DNA from: Singulisphaera sp. GP187
GTDB lineage: Bacteria > Planctomycetota > Planctomycetia > Gemmatales > Gemmataceae
Length of the DNA stretch: 64,000 nt
Direction of reading: 5' to 3'
Assembly: GCA_945861245.1 (NCBI GenBank)
Contig: CAMAUE010000002.1
Span: 32,236 to 96,235, forward strand
Shown: positions 43,366 to 53,314 of the stretch, in pieces
Numbering within the stretch: position 1 is the first letter of the stretch
Layout of the letters: the number at the start of each line of letters is the position of its first letter
Program-made: the position numbers and the translations under genes
The notes under the pieces: generated by a model
Database searches by the model: none
Seen by the model: the letters and a program-made list of their open reading frames with translations, nothing else
Told to the model about the DNA's origin: nothing

Positions 43366-44791
43366 ATCGATCCGTCTCCGCGTGCAGCTGTGGTACGCCG
43401 GCGTACTGGTGGGCGTCCTCGTGAGTTTCGCGACCATCACCTACGCGCGCGTCAATACGATGAAACTTCGCGAAGTCGATGTCCAGCTCGAAGTCGCCGT
43501 GCATTCGCTCGATGCGACCCTTAAACTCTTCCCGCTGAAAGAATTCGAGCCGGACTCCGACAAGGAACGAAAGAACCTATCGCGCGAGGAACGTGACAAA
43601 CATTTGGCGGATTTGACACTGCCGAAGGAAGTCGAGGCACGCATCATCGGCACATCTGAGGAACAGCCTTATTTCGCGATTTGGCGAGGCGACCGAGGCT
43701 TGCTCAAGGCCCAGCATGTGCCCGGCGCTGAGCCGCGGACGATGCCGAATACCTACGCCCCGGCGGGCAGCTTGACGTTTACCAATGTGGGATGGTACCG
43801 CGAAGCCGTCATGAAAGGCACAGGTGGGACGAGGATTCTGGTCGGGCGATCGGTCGCGGCCGATTATGCCGAGCGGGGCCGTTTTGCGGGGCTGCTGTTC
43901 ATCGTTGGCTTGCTTGTTTTCGCCATCGGTTTGGCCGGCGGGTGGGTTGTCGCCTCGCGCATGATGCAGCCGCTCGCCGCCATGAGCGCGACGGCTGCGT
44001 CGAGCTCGGCACGCAAGTTGAGCGAACGAATCGAGACCCAGAACCTCGACACGGAACTCGTGGGCCTTGCCGAGGTTCTCAACGCCATGTTCGAGCGGCT
44101 CGAGACAGCGTTCTCGCGTCAACAGCAATTCACAGCCGACGCGTCGCACGAACTGCGAACGCCGATCGCCATTCTTCGTTCCCATGTCGAGTTGGCGTTA
44201 TCGCGCCCGCGTACGGTGGAAGAATATCAGCAAACGCTGGAGACCTGCCTGCGCGCCGCCAATCGCATGAGCACGCTGGTGCAGGGCCTGTTGCTGCTCG
44301 CACGCAACGATACGGGCCAGAGCGACGAATCTTACCGCAAACTGGCGATGTCGCCGTTGCTCGAGGAATGCGTCGAGCTGTTTCGCCCGATCGTTGATGC
44401 CAAGGAAGTGCGACTGACGCTCGATGTGATCCCGTGTTTCGTACGAGGCAATGCCGACAGCCTGATTCAGGTGGTTTCAAACCTGCTTAGTAATGCAGTG
44501 CACCATACGCCGCCGGGCGGTGCGGTGTTCGTGAGTTTGAGTGTGCGTGACAACGACGTTCGCGTGGCGGTGCGCGACACAGGCGCGGGCATCCCGCCGG
44601 AGTTTCAATCGCACATCTTCGAGCGGTTCTACCGCGTCGACAAGTCTCGTGCACGGGCCTCCGGCGGCTTCGGCTTGGGCCTGGCGATCTGCAAGAGTAT
44701 TATCGATTCGCACCGCGGCCAGATCGGGTTTGAATCCGAACCCGGCAAAGGCACGACGTTCTGGATCCATTTGCCGCTCAAGATGAAGTGA
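43358..44791 (+). CDS. Sensor histidine kinase (HAMP, HisKA, HATPase)
   Basis: 477 residues; ATG 43358 overlaps the restored response-regulator stop. One N-terminal helix (VQLWYAGVLVGVLVSFATIT), a periplasmic domain of about 130 residues, and a second helix (GLLFIVGLLVFAIGLAGGWV) precede HAMP (SRMMQPLAAMSATAASSSAR). ADASHELRTPIAILRSHVEL carries the phospho-accepting His264. The N, G1 and G2 boxes are SNLLSNAVHHTPPGG, DTGAGIPPEF and GGFGLGLAICKSI. It should phosphorylate the regulator encoded just before it, which is frameshifted in this sequence. The signal is unknown. Confidence 0.92.
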   Translation: MIRSIRLRVQLWYAGVLVGVLVSFATITYARVNTMKLREVDVQLEVAVHSLDATLKLFPLKEFEPDSDKERKNLSREERDKHLADLTLPKEVEARIIGTSEEQPYFAIWRGDRGLLKAQHVPGAEPRTMPNTYAPAGSLTFTNVGWYREAVMKGTGGTRILVGRSVAADYAERGRFAGLLFIVGLLVFAIGLAGGWVVASRMMQPLAAMSATAASSSARKLSERIETQNLDTELVGLAEVLNAMFERLETAFSRQQQFTADASHELRTPIAILRSHVELALSRPRTVEEYQQTLETCLRAANRMSTLVQGLLLLARNDTGQSDESYRKLAMSPLLEECVELFRPIVDAKEVRLTLDVIPCFVRGNADSLIQVVSNLLSNAVHHTPPGGAVFVSLSVRDNDVRVAVRDTGAGIPPEFQSHIFERFYRVDKSRARASGGFGLGLAICKSIIDSHRGQIGFESEPGKGTTFWIHLPLKMK

Positions 44792-44833
44792 TACCTTGCC
44801 GTGACGCGCATCAGGATTCGCAGCTTCAATCGG

Positions 44834-46576
44834 TCAATCGGAAATCGGCAAGCTCTCGGGCGCGGCGGCGCGGCTGCTCATTGTCGGGAATCGGATACGG
44901 AAGCGAGCGCCGTGCATCGGCTCGGAATAGATCTCCAACGCCGCGCCGTGATGTTCGAGAATCATCTGCACGAACGAAAGACCAAGCCCCATGCCCGCGC
45001 TCAGGCCGGCGTAGAGGGCGTTGTTGCGCTTCGTCGAATAATGCGATTCGGTGCAATGCCGGCGTGTCTCCTCGGACATGCCGATGCCGTTGTCCTCCAC
45101 TTCCAAGGTCGCTTGACCATCGACCACCATCGTGCGAAAGATCACTCGGCCTCTCCAGCCGGCGGCGGCGATCAGAGCCTGGCGCTGGGCGACATCGAGT
45201 GGGCCACTTCGCGCGGTTCCATCGGGTCTGGCCTGTTTTCGCAAATGATTGCGCATCTCCGAAATCGCATCGCGGGCATTGAACAGAAAGTTTTCCAGCG
45301 TCTGTTGCAAATGCGAGCGATCGCCGTCCACAACCAAGGCGCCGTCCTCGCCGGCGGCATGCAGATCGATTTCGACTCGCATCTTCCATTTGCTTTCGGC
45401 TTGCTCGCTCCAGGTGGCGTGCAGGTCTTTGATGAGGGCGTTCAGATCGACGCGTTTGCGCTCAAATTTGTTCGGGTCGCGCTGCACGGTTTGCAGAATC
45501 TCTTGTAGCCGCTCGGTGACGGTGCCGAGCGTTTGCTGAATCTCGCCGAGCATGCGTTTGCCGTCCTCGGGGCTAGGGCGTTCGTCGAGGCAGCGGCGCA
45601 GGAGATCGTTGGGCCGAACGAGGAGGTTCTTGATATTGTGGGCGTACGATTTCGCCATCACGCCGATGTTGTGGAACATCTGCGACTTCAATTCGAGGGC
45701 GTGCGTTTCGGCGACTTGTTTTTCGCGTTCAGCTTCCTGGCGGCGCAATTCTTCCTCGAGGCGCTGGCGTTCGGCTTCTTCCTGCTTGCGTTCGGCTTCT
45801 TGGCGGCGCAACTCCTCCTCGAGATGCTTTTGCTTGGAATCCTGTATCTGCTGATCGATGACCTGGCGTTGGCGATCTCGCTCGGCCTCGCGGCGTTGGA
45901 TGAACAACATCCAGAGCAGGGCCAGCGAGGCGAAGAAGAGGACCCAGATATTGATGAGCCGGCGGCGGGCATCGTCTTCGCGCTCCTTCAGCTGCTTCTG
46001 CATGTAGGCGTGCAGCTGGTACTGAATCTCGATTGTCGCGTGCTCGTTGCGTGGTAGCCGATAGCCTTTTAGTTCACGGAACTGATGCTTATGCCGAGGG
46101 TTTTCCGAGTCCCAGACGATTGGGTCGAAGGTAAGACGTTTGTCGCAGCTCTGTTTCAACTCGTCGGAGAAGCGCACCTCCAGACGGTAGATAAACGGGA
46201 ACAAGGGCAGCTGGCTGGTGTAGATTTTCGACGGCGGCAGGCAGAGCGCTTGCAGCATCTCGTAAATCTCCGCGCGCTTCTGGGCATGCAAGAACACGAT
46301 AGGCCCAGCGTTGTCATCCGGCAGATCCTTCAGTTTTGTCGAACTCTCTTTCGACAAGGCGACGAATTTCCGAATAAGATCAGGCAACGTCGTCGAACCG
46401 ATGCGAGCTTCGCGCACCCATTCCATCATCGCTTGCTCGTCGTAAAGCGCCTCGCCGTCGCGCCAGATGAGCAACGGCTCGCGGAGGAAATAGAAGACCA
46501 GCCCACCCAGCAGCAGCGGCGCGAGCATCGGCCACAACCAGCGCAGTCGTGAACGCCAGGACGATGGTTCGTTCAT
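44834..46576 (-). CDS. Membrane histidine kinase with long coiled coil, no adjacent response regulator
   Basis: 580 residues; the start overlaps the stop of the upstream gene (ATGA). One N-terminal membrane helix (LRWLWPMLAPLLLGGLVFYF), a periplasmic domain of about 190 residues and a second helix (LINIWVLFFASLALLWMLFI) are followed by a charged coiled coil (about 240-300; EEELRRQEAERKQEEAERQR). VMAKSYAHNIKNLLVRPNDL places a candidate phospho-His at residue 313. The ATPase boxes are NFLFNARDAIS, EDNGIGMSEET and GMGLGLSFVQMIL. It is probably a kinase whose input comes from the coupled membrane sensor gene. The H-box is atypical. Confidence 0.85.
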   Translation of the reverse strand: MNEPSSWRSRLRWLWPMLAPLLLGGLVFYFLREPLLIWRDGEALYDEQAMMEWVREARIGSTTLPDLIRKFVALSKESSTKLKDLPDDNAGPIVFLHAQKRAEIYEMLQALCLPPSKIYTSQLPLFPFIYRLEVRFSDELKQSCDKRLTFDPIVWDSENPRHKHQFRELKGYRLPRNEHATIEIQYQLHAYMQKQLKEREDDARRRLINIWVLFFASLALLWMLFIQRREAERDRQRQVIDQQIQDSKQKHLEEELRRQEAERKQEEAERQRLEEELRRQEAEREKQVAETHALELKSQMFHNIGVMAKSYAHNIKNLLVRPNDLLRRCLDERPSPEDGKRMLGEIQQTLGTVTERLQEILQTVQRDPNKFERKRVDLNALIKDLHATWSEQAESKWKMRVEIDLHAAGEDGALVVDGDRSHLQQTLENFLFNARDAISEMRNHLRKQARPDGTARSGPLDVAQRQALIAAAGWRGRVIFRTMVVDGQATLEVEDNGIGMSEETRRHCTESHYSTKRNNALYAGLSAGMGLGLSFVQMILEHHGAALEIYSEPMHGARFRIRFPTMSSRAAAPESLPISD

Positions 46577-48243
46577 GGCAGCGCCCCTCCCAGGCGTTGG
46601 GTGTTGTAGGTCGCGTCGAAAAATTCGACGCGATCCCAGGCGCCGCCTTCGACTTCGCGCACTCGCTTCCAGATGCTGATTCGGCTCGTGCCCTCGACGC
46701 GGTCTTCGTCATAGATCGGCTTCACCCAAACGACATGTTCGCCGGTATATACCCGGCGATCGCCTTTGTCATCGAACAACTGCCGATGCCGATCGCCCAG
46801 GCCATGCAATCGCGAGTTGCCGACGTGGGCTTTACTGCCGTTCGCCTCGGCCCGGTACCAGCAGGTCGCGCGCATGCGTTCGCGCATCTGCTTGCCGTCG
46901 GCGAGAAGCCGGCCGTCATCGAGCACGGCGTAGAGCGTCGCTTCGAGAATGTCGCGATGAAGCAGCACGTCGCTCGTGCCGGTTGTCGTGCGGCCAAGCG
47001 TCATCCGGTTGGCCTCGGCGTCTTTCTTGCGTGGAAATCCCGCCGCTTCCGAAATCGGATCACGATGCGTGAAGAACACCAGCGAGTAGGGCAGATCGAG
47101 AATGTTCCACACCACGTCGCGATCCCGATAGACGGCGTTGAACGAAATCGAATCGCCGTTCAGGATCACCAGGTTGCGCGCCGTCGAAGGCGAGCGTTGC
47201 CGTAGGTTGATGAGAAATCGCCGCATGCGGACCATCTGCGTTGGCAGCACGAGCAACGAGTGCGGCGTGATCACGCGCGGACCGATGAACGTGTCAACGG
47301 CGTTCTGTTCAAGCGGCGCCGGCTGAAAGAACCCGCCGACGCTATGGGCGATCGAACCGTCGTTGAATACTTCGCTGAGCGGATTACGCGACTTGAATTC
47401 GCGCTCGAACAGCTCCGTCAGGTCTTTGGAGTAACGCTCGTCCTCCCACGATACGAGGTGCATCGCGGAGGGTTGCAGGTGAGGATGGCCGCGCAGGACG
47501 CCCCAGGCATGCCACGGTTCGCCCGCGCCGGCTATGCTTGCGATGGCGTTGGCGAGGAGCGTCGGCTCGATCGGCCTGTGCACCCAGAGGTCTGGCGTTT
47601 GCTCGACGAAACGCAACAGGGCCTTGACCATGCTCTGGTTGGTAAACGAAAAGCGGAAGCTGCGTTCCTTGTATTGGGCGATCAGAAGCGGGCCGTCCGC
47701 CGAGGCTTTTTCCGCCGTCGCCGTCGTGATGAGCAGAATCGGCGAAGGCTGATTCGGTTCGGGAAACCGTTCCTGCAGCGCCTTGCCAAGTATCAGTGCC
47801 CGATCGCTCGTCCCGCCGCCGATGATGGCAAGCGGCATACGGCCCCGGGCGTGCAGCTTCTCGATCCACGATTCCGCACTGTGCTCGCCGCTGATCTTGT
47901 ACCAGCGCAGCCGCAGCGATTGCTTGGGCGATGACTGAAACGCGAAGCGAATTTCCGGCACGTCGGCGGAGCGACCGGGAAAAGCGTCGTCGTCGTCCAC
48001 AAGCAAATCGGGCAGCTGGGGATTCGTCGTCGTCCATACTTTCTTGATGAGCTTGCAAGCGCTGACGATGCGACCCCACTCATCAATGCTCGTCGCCGGC
48101 TCGATCAGGGCGATTTCTTGATCGTCGCCATCGAGTCGACCGACCTCCGTCTCGGCAAACCGGCGCCACAGCAGCGATTGATACACCGCCGTCCCCAGTA
48201 TCGCCAACAGCCCGGCTACCAGTATCCAGCGGAATAATCGCAT
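46573..48243 (-). CDS. Membrane-anchored receptor-like protein coupled to the histidine kinase
   Basis: 556 residues from ATG 48243 (MRLFRWILVAGLLAILGTAV), an uncleaved signal anchor. The remainder should be periplasmic. Blocks such as AIIGGGTSDRALILGKALQE and SPILLITTATAEKASADGP, followed by FRFSFTNQSMVKALLRFVEQ, have the alternating strand-helix order of a type 1 periplasmic-binding (receptor ligand-binding) fold, but no named family is certain. The stop overlaps the kinase start by ATGA, so the two are made together and probably form a sensor pair with an input protein separate from the kinase. The ligand is unknown. Confidence 0.7.
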   Translation of the reverse strand: MRLFRWILVAGLLAILGTAVYQSLLWRRFAETEVGRLDGDDQEIALIEPATSIDEWGRIVSACKLIKKVWTTTNPQLPDLLVDDDDAFPGRSADVPEIRFAFQSSPKQSLRLRWYKISGEHSAESWIEKLHARGRMPLAIIGGGTSDRALILGKALQERFPEPNQPSPILLITTATAEKASADGPLLIAQYKERSFRFSFTNQSMVKALLRFVEQTPDLWVHRPIEPTLLANAIASIAGAGEPWHAWGVLRGHPHLQPSAMHLVSWEDERYSKDLTELFEREFKSRNPLSEVFNDGSIAHSVGGFFQPAPLEQNAVDTFIGPRVITPHSLLVLPTQMVRMRRFLINLRQRSPSTARNLVILNGDSISFNAVYRDRDVVWNILDLPYSLVFFTHRDPISEAAGFPRKKDAEANRMTLGRTTTGTSDVLLHRDILEATLYAVLDDGRLLADGKQMRERMRATCWYRAEANGSKAHVGNSRLHGLGDRHRQLFDDKGDRRVYTGEHVVWVKPIYDEDRVEGTSRISIWKRVREVEGGAWDRVEFFDATYNTQRLGGALP

Positions 48244-48285
48244 AAATTCGTCCGTGGTCCTTCGTACTTGGTCCTTGGTCCGACT

Positions 48286-48345
48286 TTGCCGCTTGCGGCT
48301 TAGCGCTCGCATGGCGCCTTGCGAGCGCTAAGCCGCAAGCGGCAA
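48286..48345. repeat. Family A inverted repeat, copy A8, with outer arms
   Basis: Perfect 26-nt arms (48286-48311 and 48320-48345). An outer CCGTGGTCCTT / AAGGACCACGG pair (48252-48262 and 48352-48362) encloses it. Confidence 0.9.
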
Positions 48346-48367
48346 TAACTAAAGGACCACGGACTAA

Positions 48368-51300
48368 TTATTCAACATAAACAAACTCATTCAAACAAAA
48401 CAGCACATGGCAAAAGTCCGCCAGCGCTGATTCGCGGCGTTGGCTCTCGGGGTAGGTGCGCATCTGTTGCTCGATGAATGTCACGCCGTCGGCGACTTCG
48501 TCGCGCGTCGGGTGACGGGCAAGAGCGGTGCGGTATGCCAGCTTCACCGCGTCATCGAGCTTGCCCGTCGAATCTGGTGCGATGCGTTTGGCGAAAGCGC
48601 GGGCCGCCTGGCGCACCTGGGGATTGTTCATCAAGTGCAACGCCTGCGGGGCGATCGTCGTCGTCGGCCGCTCAGGCATGCTGCCCAACGCTTCCGGCGC
48701 GTCAAAGATCACCATCATCGGCATCAACTTGCTGCGCTTGACCGTGAAGTAGATGCTGCGGCGTTTACTCTTCTCGTCCAGCGTGCCGGGACCGAATTGC
48801 TTGGTGTCGAGTTCGCCGGAGACGGCAAACACGGCATCGCGAATGATCTCGGCCTGCAAACGGCGCACGGGTTGTTTCCAATAGAGCTTGTTGTCGCGAT
48901 CGATCTTGGCCTTGGCGGGATCGTCGATGCTGCTCTGCTGATAGACCGCGCTGGTCATGATGAGCTTGTGGATTGGCTTCAGACGCCAGCCATTTTTGAT
49001 GAGTTCGCCGGCGAGATAATCGAGCAACTCGGGATGCGTCGGGGCGTCGCCGCGATTGCCGAAATCGCTCGGCGTAGTGACGATGCCGCGGCCCACGTGA
49101 TGCTGCCATAGCCGATTGACGATGACGCGAGCCAAGAGGTGTCCGGCACCGTTGTCAGCGTCAGTCAGCCATTCCGCGAAGGCTCGGCGTTGGTACGAGG
49201 TGCGCCAGCCCGCGGGTGGTTTCGTCTGCCATCGCGTTTCGGATTGCCCGATCGGCATCAGCACCTGCAAAAATCCCGGCGTGGCGATACCTTCTTTGTT
49301 CGCCGGGTCGCCGCGACGCAGGAAGAACGTCTCGGGAAAAAAGTCCTCGCCTTGCGTGTGCAGACGCACGGCCGGCAGTCCTTCCGTCGCAACGAGTGCC
49401 TTCACTTTGGTCGCCTGTGGAGCCTTCGCCAAATGCGCGAGTTGTTTTTCATTGAGCGTTCGCCAGGCCGCGTCGAACGTCCGAACCCAATTCAACAACG
49501 CTGTATTCTGCGCTTCATTCCGCTTCACCGCGGGGACGTCCAGCGCCTCACGCACGCCGCCTGCCAATCCCGGTGCGGTCAGGTCCGGTGTCGCCGCGGC
49601 GCTCGTCACCGACAGCCGTGGCCTGGCGATGGCGTGTGCGTCGTTGTTGTTGAATTTGAGCGTGAATGTCAGTACCGTCCCTCCGGCGAAACCGATGGGC
49701 GTCTCGAAGTCGAACGTCGCTGCGTGGTCCTTGCCGAACTGTGGGTCGATCGCCCAGGCCGACTTCGGATCGGCGTCGATCGCCGCTTTGATCGGCAACC
49801 CCTTCTGCTCGAACGTCGCCCGCGGGTTCTTTAGTTTCACCTGAACACTCGCCGATTTCAGGGCGGGATCGAGCGGCGACGCTGTGATCGTGAGATCGGT
49901 CAGCGCGAAGTTGCCGTTCTTCGCACGCCCCGGTCCGCTCTTGACGAGCGACGGATGCGCCAGTGCCTCCAGCCTGGCCGCGGTGATCTTCGCCAGCGCC
50001 GTGTACGCGGTGATCGTGAAGACATCGGTCTTCGGATTCGTGCCCGTGACGAAAATCGAGCCATCGTTTTGCAGCGTCAATGTCGCGCCGTCCTTCGATT
50101 TGGCTTCCTTGACATCGACGACCTCCCACGCCACCCCATCAACCTTCGCCGCTTGAACGAGCTTGTCGAGCATCGGCAACAATTCCGCCTCGCGCTTCTT
50201 GGCCGCTTCAACGAACGGCGCATGTTCGAGGTCGAACGCTGTCTTCGCCTTGGCGAAATTGGTCGAGTCGAGCGCCAGCATCATCTCGCTGCGCACCGTC
50301 GTCGTGAACGTCGCCAGCATTCGATAATAATCACGCTGAGGGATCGGATCATACTTGTGGTCATGGCACCGCGCACAGCCGACGCTCAGGCCGAGAAATG
50401 CGCTGCCGATGGTCGAGAGCTTGTCGTCGAGTTCGTCGTAGCGATGCTTCTCGACTTCGCTTTTCGTGATCTGCGTCGAATGCACGCCCGCCGCCAGGAA
50501 GCCGGTCGCTTTCAGAGCGAGGGGATTGGTCGGCTCATACTCGTCGCCGGCGATCTGCCAGCGGGCGAACTGGTTGAACGGCATGTCCTGATTCAGCGCC
50601 TCGATGACGAAATCGCGATAGTGATAGGCAGTCGGCCGATCGTAATCATGCTCGAACCCGTGGCTCTCGGCGAACCGAGCCAAGTCCAGCCAATGCCGGC
50701 CCCAACGCTCGCCATGATGTGGATTCGCCAGCAGCTTGTCGATGACCTTCGCAAACGCGTCCGGCCCGGCATCCTTGACAAACACGTCCACGTCGTCGGG
50801 TGTCGGCGGTAGGCCGATGAGGTCGAAGTACGCTCGGCGAATCAACTGTTCCTTCGTCGCGCGGCCATTCGGTGCAAACTTCGCGCTTTCGATCTTGGTG
50901 AGGATGAAGCGATCGATCGGTGTCGCGCACCAACTCGCATCTTTCACGTCCGGCAGCTTGACGCTCGCCAACGGCTTGAACGCCCACCACTGCTTCGCGC
51001 TCGCCGGTAGCACACGTTCGGTCCACGGCTTCCCTTTGAGCTTGGATGCTACAAGCGGATTATCGTACGGCGCGCCGAGATCAATCCATTCGGCGAACTT
51101 CGCAATTGCCGATTCCGCCAGCTTCGGCGAACTGGCGGGCATGGCCGGCTCCTTGGCGTGCTGAATCAGCTTGACCAACTGGCTTTCCCGGCTCTTGCCC
51201 GGCACGACCGCGACACCCGTCTGCCCGCCCTTGAGCAGGCCTTCGCGGTCGGAGAGATCGAAGTCGGCCTCGATCTTCTTGCCGCCGTGACAGTTCAAAC

Positions 51301-51472
51301 ACTTGGTCATGAGGATCGGCTTGACATGCTTGGCAAAGACATCAAGCCCCTTGACCATCTTCTCGGCATGGTCGCTGGGGATCGGCTCGATCGCCTTTTT
51401 CGGCGTCTGCCCCGCCGGCGCGGAGACAACCACGAACAACCCAACAGCGATAAGGAGGATGGTGTGTTTCAT
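48368..51472 (-). CDS. PSCyt1/DUF1549/DUF1553 planctomycete cytochrome-type protein
   Basis: 1034 residues from ATG 51472 (MKHTILLIAVGLFVVVSAPA), a signal peptide; the frame to 51577 adds a non-signal extension. The PSCyt1 haem site is KCLNCHGG near 60. DUF1549 follows (TPIDRFILTKIESAKFAPNG; RHWLDLARFAESHGFEHDYD; CARCHDHKYDPI). A middle beta domain of about 250 residues separates it from DUF1553 (RVIVNRLWQHHVGRGIVTTP; NRGDAPTHPELLDYLA; PTTTIAPQALHLMNNPQ). Such proteins are periplasmic and usually neighbour a DUF1501 gene; here the nearest DUF1501 gene is 1.8 kb away on the other strand. The redox role is inferred. Confidence 0.92.
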   Translation of the reverse strand: MKHTILLIAVGLFVVVSAPAGQTPKKAIEPIPSDHAEKMVKGLDVFAKHVKPILMTKCLNCHGGKKIEADFDLSDREGLLKGGQTGVAVVPGKSRESQLVKLIQHAKEPAMPASSPKLAESAIAKFAEWIDLGAPYDNPLVASKLKGKPWTERVLPASAKQWWAFKPLASVKLPDVKDASWCATPIDRFILTKIESAKFAPNGRATKEQLIRRAYFDLIGLPPTPDDVDVFVKDAGPDAFAKVIDKLLANPHHGERWGRHWLDLARFAESHGFEHDYDRPTAYHYRDFVIEALNQDMPFNQFARWQIAGDEYEPTNPLALKATGFLAAGVHSTQITKSEVEKHRYDELDDKLSTIGSAFLGLSVGCARCHDHKYDPIPQRDYYRMLATFTTTVRSEMMLALDSTNFAKAKTAFDLEHAPFVEAAKKREAELLPMLDKLVQAAKVDGVAWEVVDVKEAKSKDGATLTLQNDGSIFVTGTNPKTDVFTITAYTALAKITAARLEALAHPSLVKSGPGRAKNGNFALTDLTITASPLDPALKSASVQVKLKNPRATFEQKGLPIKAAIDADPKSAWAIDPQFGKDHAATFDFETPIGFAGGTVLTFTLKFNNNDAHAIARPRLSVTSAAATPDLTAPGLAGGVREALDVPAVKRNEAQNTALLNWVRTFDAAWRTLNEKQLAHLAKAPQATKVKALVATEGLPAVRLHTQGEDFFPETFFLRRGDPANKEGIATPGFLQVLMPIGQSETRWQTKPPAGWRTSYQRRAFAEWLTDADNGAGHLLARVIVNRLWQHHVGRGIVTTPSDFGNRGDAPTHPELLDYLAGELIKNGWRLKPIHKLIMTSAVYQQSSIDDPAKAKIDRDNKLYWKQPVRRLQAEIIRDAVFAVSGELDTKQFGPGTLDEKSKRRSIYFTVKRSKLMPMMVIFDAPEALGSMPERPTTTIAPQALHLMNNPQVRQAARAFAKRIAPDSTGKLDDAVKLAYRTALARHPTRDEVADGVTFIEQQMRTYPESQRRESALADFCHVLFCLNEFVYVE

Positions 51473-51562
51473 GCTGTTAGCATAAGGGATGAGATGGGGA
51501 TGGGTCAACCAGGAAATGGGAAACAGCCGGTGCGTTGTGCTGATCGGTTGTTCTGGCCTCGA

Positions 51563-51623
51563 TACAATGTAGGACAACGCTTTGCGTTGCAGATTCCAGA
51601 ATGCAAAGCGTTTTCCTACATTA
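51563..51623. repeat. Inverted repeat I
   Basis: 20-nt arms (51565-51584 and 51602-51621) with one mismatch; the motif is AATGTAGGA then AACGCTTTGC. It lies in the divergent promoter region of the PSCyt and sialidase-like genes. Confidence 0.8.
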
Positions 51624-51675
51624 TATCGAAGCCCTTCTGTCGCTTGCGTCGACTTTACCTTTAACGAGTATCATC

Positions 51676-52818
51676 ATGCGTTGCCTTTCGTTGCTCGCCT
51701 TGATCCTGATATCTTTCACTGCGAACGCCGATGTCGTCGTCATCAAGACGCCGCACGGCGGCATTCAGCCGCAGGTTGTCGTCGATGGGCAGGGCACGCT
51801 GCATCTGCTGTACTTCAAGGGCACGCCCGGTGGCGGGAACTTGATGTACGCCAAGCGAGCGCCGGGGAAGGCCGACTTCTCCGAGCCGATCCAAGTCAAC
51901 AGCCAGGCCGGCAGCGCCGTCGCCACGGGCACGATTCGCGGCGGGCATCTTGCGCTGGGCAAGAACGGCCGAGCGCATGTCGCCTGGAACGGCTCGATGA
52001 AAGCCGAACCGAAAAACCCAATCGCCGGGCATCCCATGATGTTCGCACGCCTCGCCGACGATGGCAGGAGCTTTGAGCCGCAACGCAATCTCATGACACA
52101 GTCGGCTATTCTCGATGGCGGCGGGTCGCTCGCTGCCGATGCCCAGGGCAACGTCTTCGTCGCCTGGCATGCCCTCGGCAAGGAACTCGTGAAAGGCGAA
52201 CACAATCGCAAAGTCTGGGTCGCCCGTTCAAGCGACGAAGGCAAAACCTTCACCGCCGAGCAGCCCGCCTGGAACGTCGAAACCGGCGCCTGCGGTTGTT
52301 GCGGCATGCGCGGCTTCAGCGATCGCAAAGGCAACGCGTTCTTCCTCTATCGCGCCGCCTCCGAGAAAATCAATCGCGGCATGTACGTGCTCAAATCGAC
52401 CGACCTCGGCAAAAGCTTCCAAGGCCAGCAGCTCGACAACTGGAAGATTGGCACCTGCCCCATGAGCTCCGAAGCCTTCGCCGAGGGACCGAACGGTGTC
52501 TACGCCGCCTGGGACAACGACGGCGAGATGTTCTTCAGCTCAATCAATTCACCGTTGTCGAAAGTAGATAGCGTGACGCGCGTGCCCGGTGCCACAGGCA
52601 ACCGCAAGCACCCCGCCCTGGCCTTCAACAAGAACGGCGAGATGATCATCGTCTGGGCCGAGGGCACCGGCTGGATGCGCGGCGGCACGCTGGCGTGGCA
52701 GGTGTACGACAAGAACATGCAACCCGCCGAGTCCGGCCGCCGCGCTGGCGCCATCCCCGTCTGGGGCCTGCCGGCAGTGATCGCCGAACCCGATGGGCGG
52801 TTTACGATTTTGCATTGA
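51676..52818 (+). CDS. Secreted sialidase/BNR-like beta-propeller protein
   Basis: 380 residues. ATG 51676 starts the signal peptide MRCLSLLALILISFTANA; the longer frame from 51601 passes through repeat I. Repeated blade-like units (LHLLYFKGTPGGGNLMYAKR; VFVAWHALGKELVKGEHNRK; KVWVARSSDEGKTFTAEQPA) contain Asp-box-like S-x-D-x-G-x-T-F. Conserved Cys clusters are GACGCCGMRGF and GTCPMSSEAFAEGPNGVYAA. The fold is the sialidase superfamily propeller, but the catalytic Arg triad is not obvious, so hydrolysis of sialic acid is not implied. It is probably periplasmic. Confidence 0.8.
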   Translation: MRCLSLLALILISFTANADVVVIKTPHGGIQPQVVVDGQGTLHLLYFKGTPGGGNLMYAKRAPGKADFSEPIQVNSQAGSAVATGTIRGGHLALGKNGRAHVAWNGSMKAEPKNPIAGHPMMFARLADDGRSFEPQRNLMTQSAILDGGGSLAADAQGNVFVAWHALGKELVKGEHNRKVWVARSSDEGKTFTAEQPAWNVETGACGCCGMRGFSDRKGNAFFLYRAASEKINRGMYVLKSTDLGKSFQGQQLDNWKIGTCPMSSEAFAEGPNGVYAAWDNDGEMFFSSINSPLSKVDSVTRVPGATGNRKHPALAFNKNGEMIIVWAEGTGWMRGGTLAWQVYDKNMQPAESGRRAGAIPVWGLPAVIAEPDGRFTILH

Positions 52819-52854
52819 GGCAAGCCCCACCATGCGTGCAGCGATTGGTGGGTG

Positions 52855-52947
52855 GTGTCTCAGTTTGCCGTAGGTCAGGCTTTCCAGCCTGACTTTTATG
52901 CCGAAGCTGTCAGCCTAGAAAGCCTGACCTACGGCAAACTGAGACAC
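52855..52947. repeat. Long inverted repeat J
   Basis: Perfect 30-nt arms (52855-52884 and 52918-52947). The inner sequence contains a further CAGCCTGAC / GTCAGCCT pair. Confidence 0.9.
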
Positions 52948-53314
52948 TACCGAATGTTATGTTTTCCATTATCGTAACGCGCTGGCTGCTGGCACTGCAA
53001 AGTCAGTTGCCGGGCTTTTTTGCGTTTTTGCCAAAATAAGGTGCAAGCAGTTAACTCCCCTTTCTCCCTGCGATTCGTGGCCAATACCCCCAAAAACTGG
53101 GGGAAAGTGCCAAACTGGCCACTAGCCAAGCACCCCCTATCCAGCCGGCGTGTACGATCCGCGGAAATACCCTTTTCCCGCGTGCAAGCTCTTGCGGACT
53201 GCGAGCCGATATGATAGAAATAAACATCAGCGCAATCGTTGCGCTCATCCCGGACAAACCCTCCTACCGGATTGGCTGCCTGACTAACCAGGTTTATCCA
53301 TCTTCGGAGACCCA

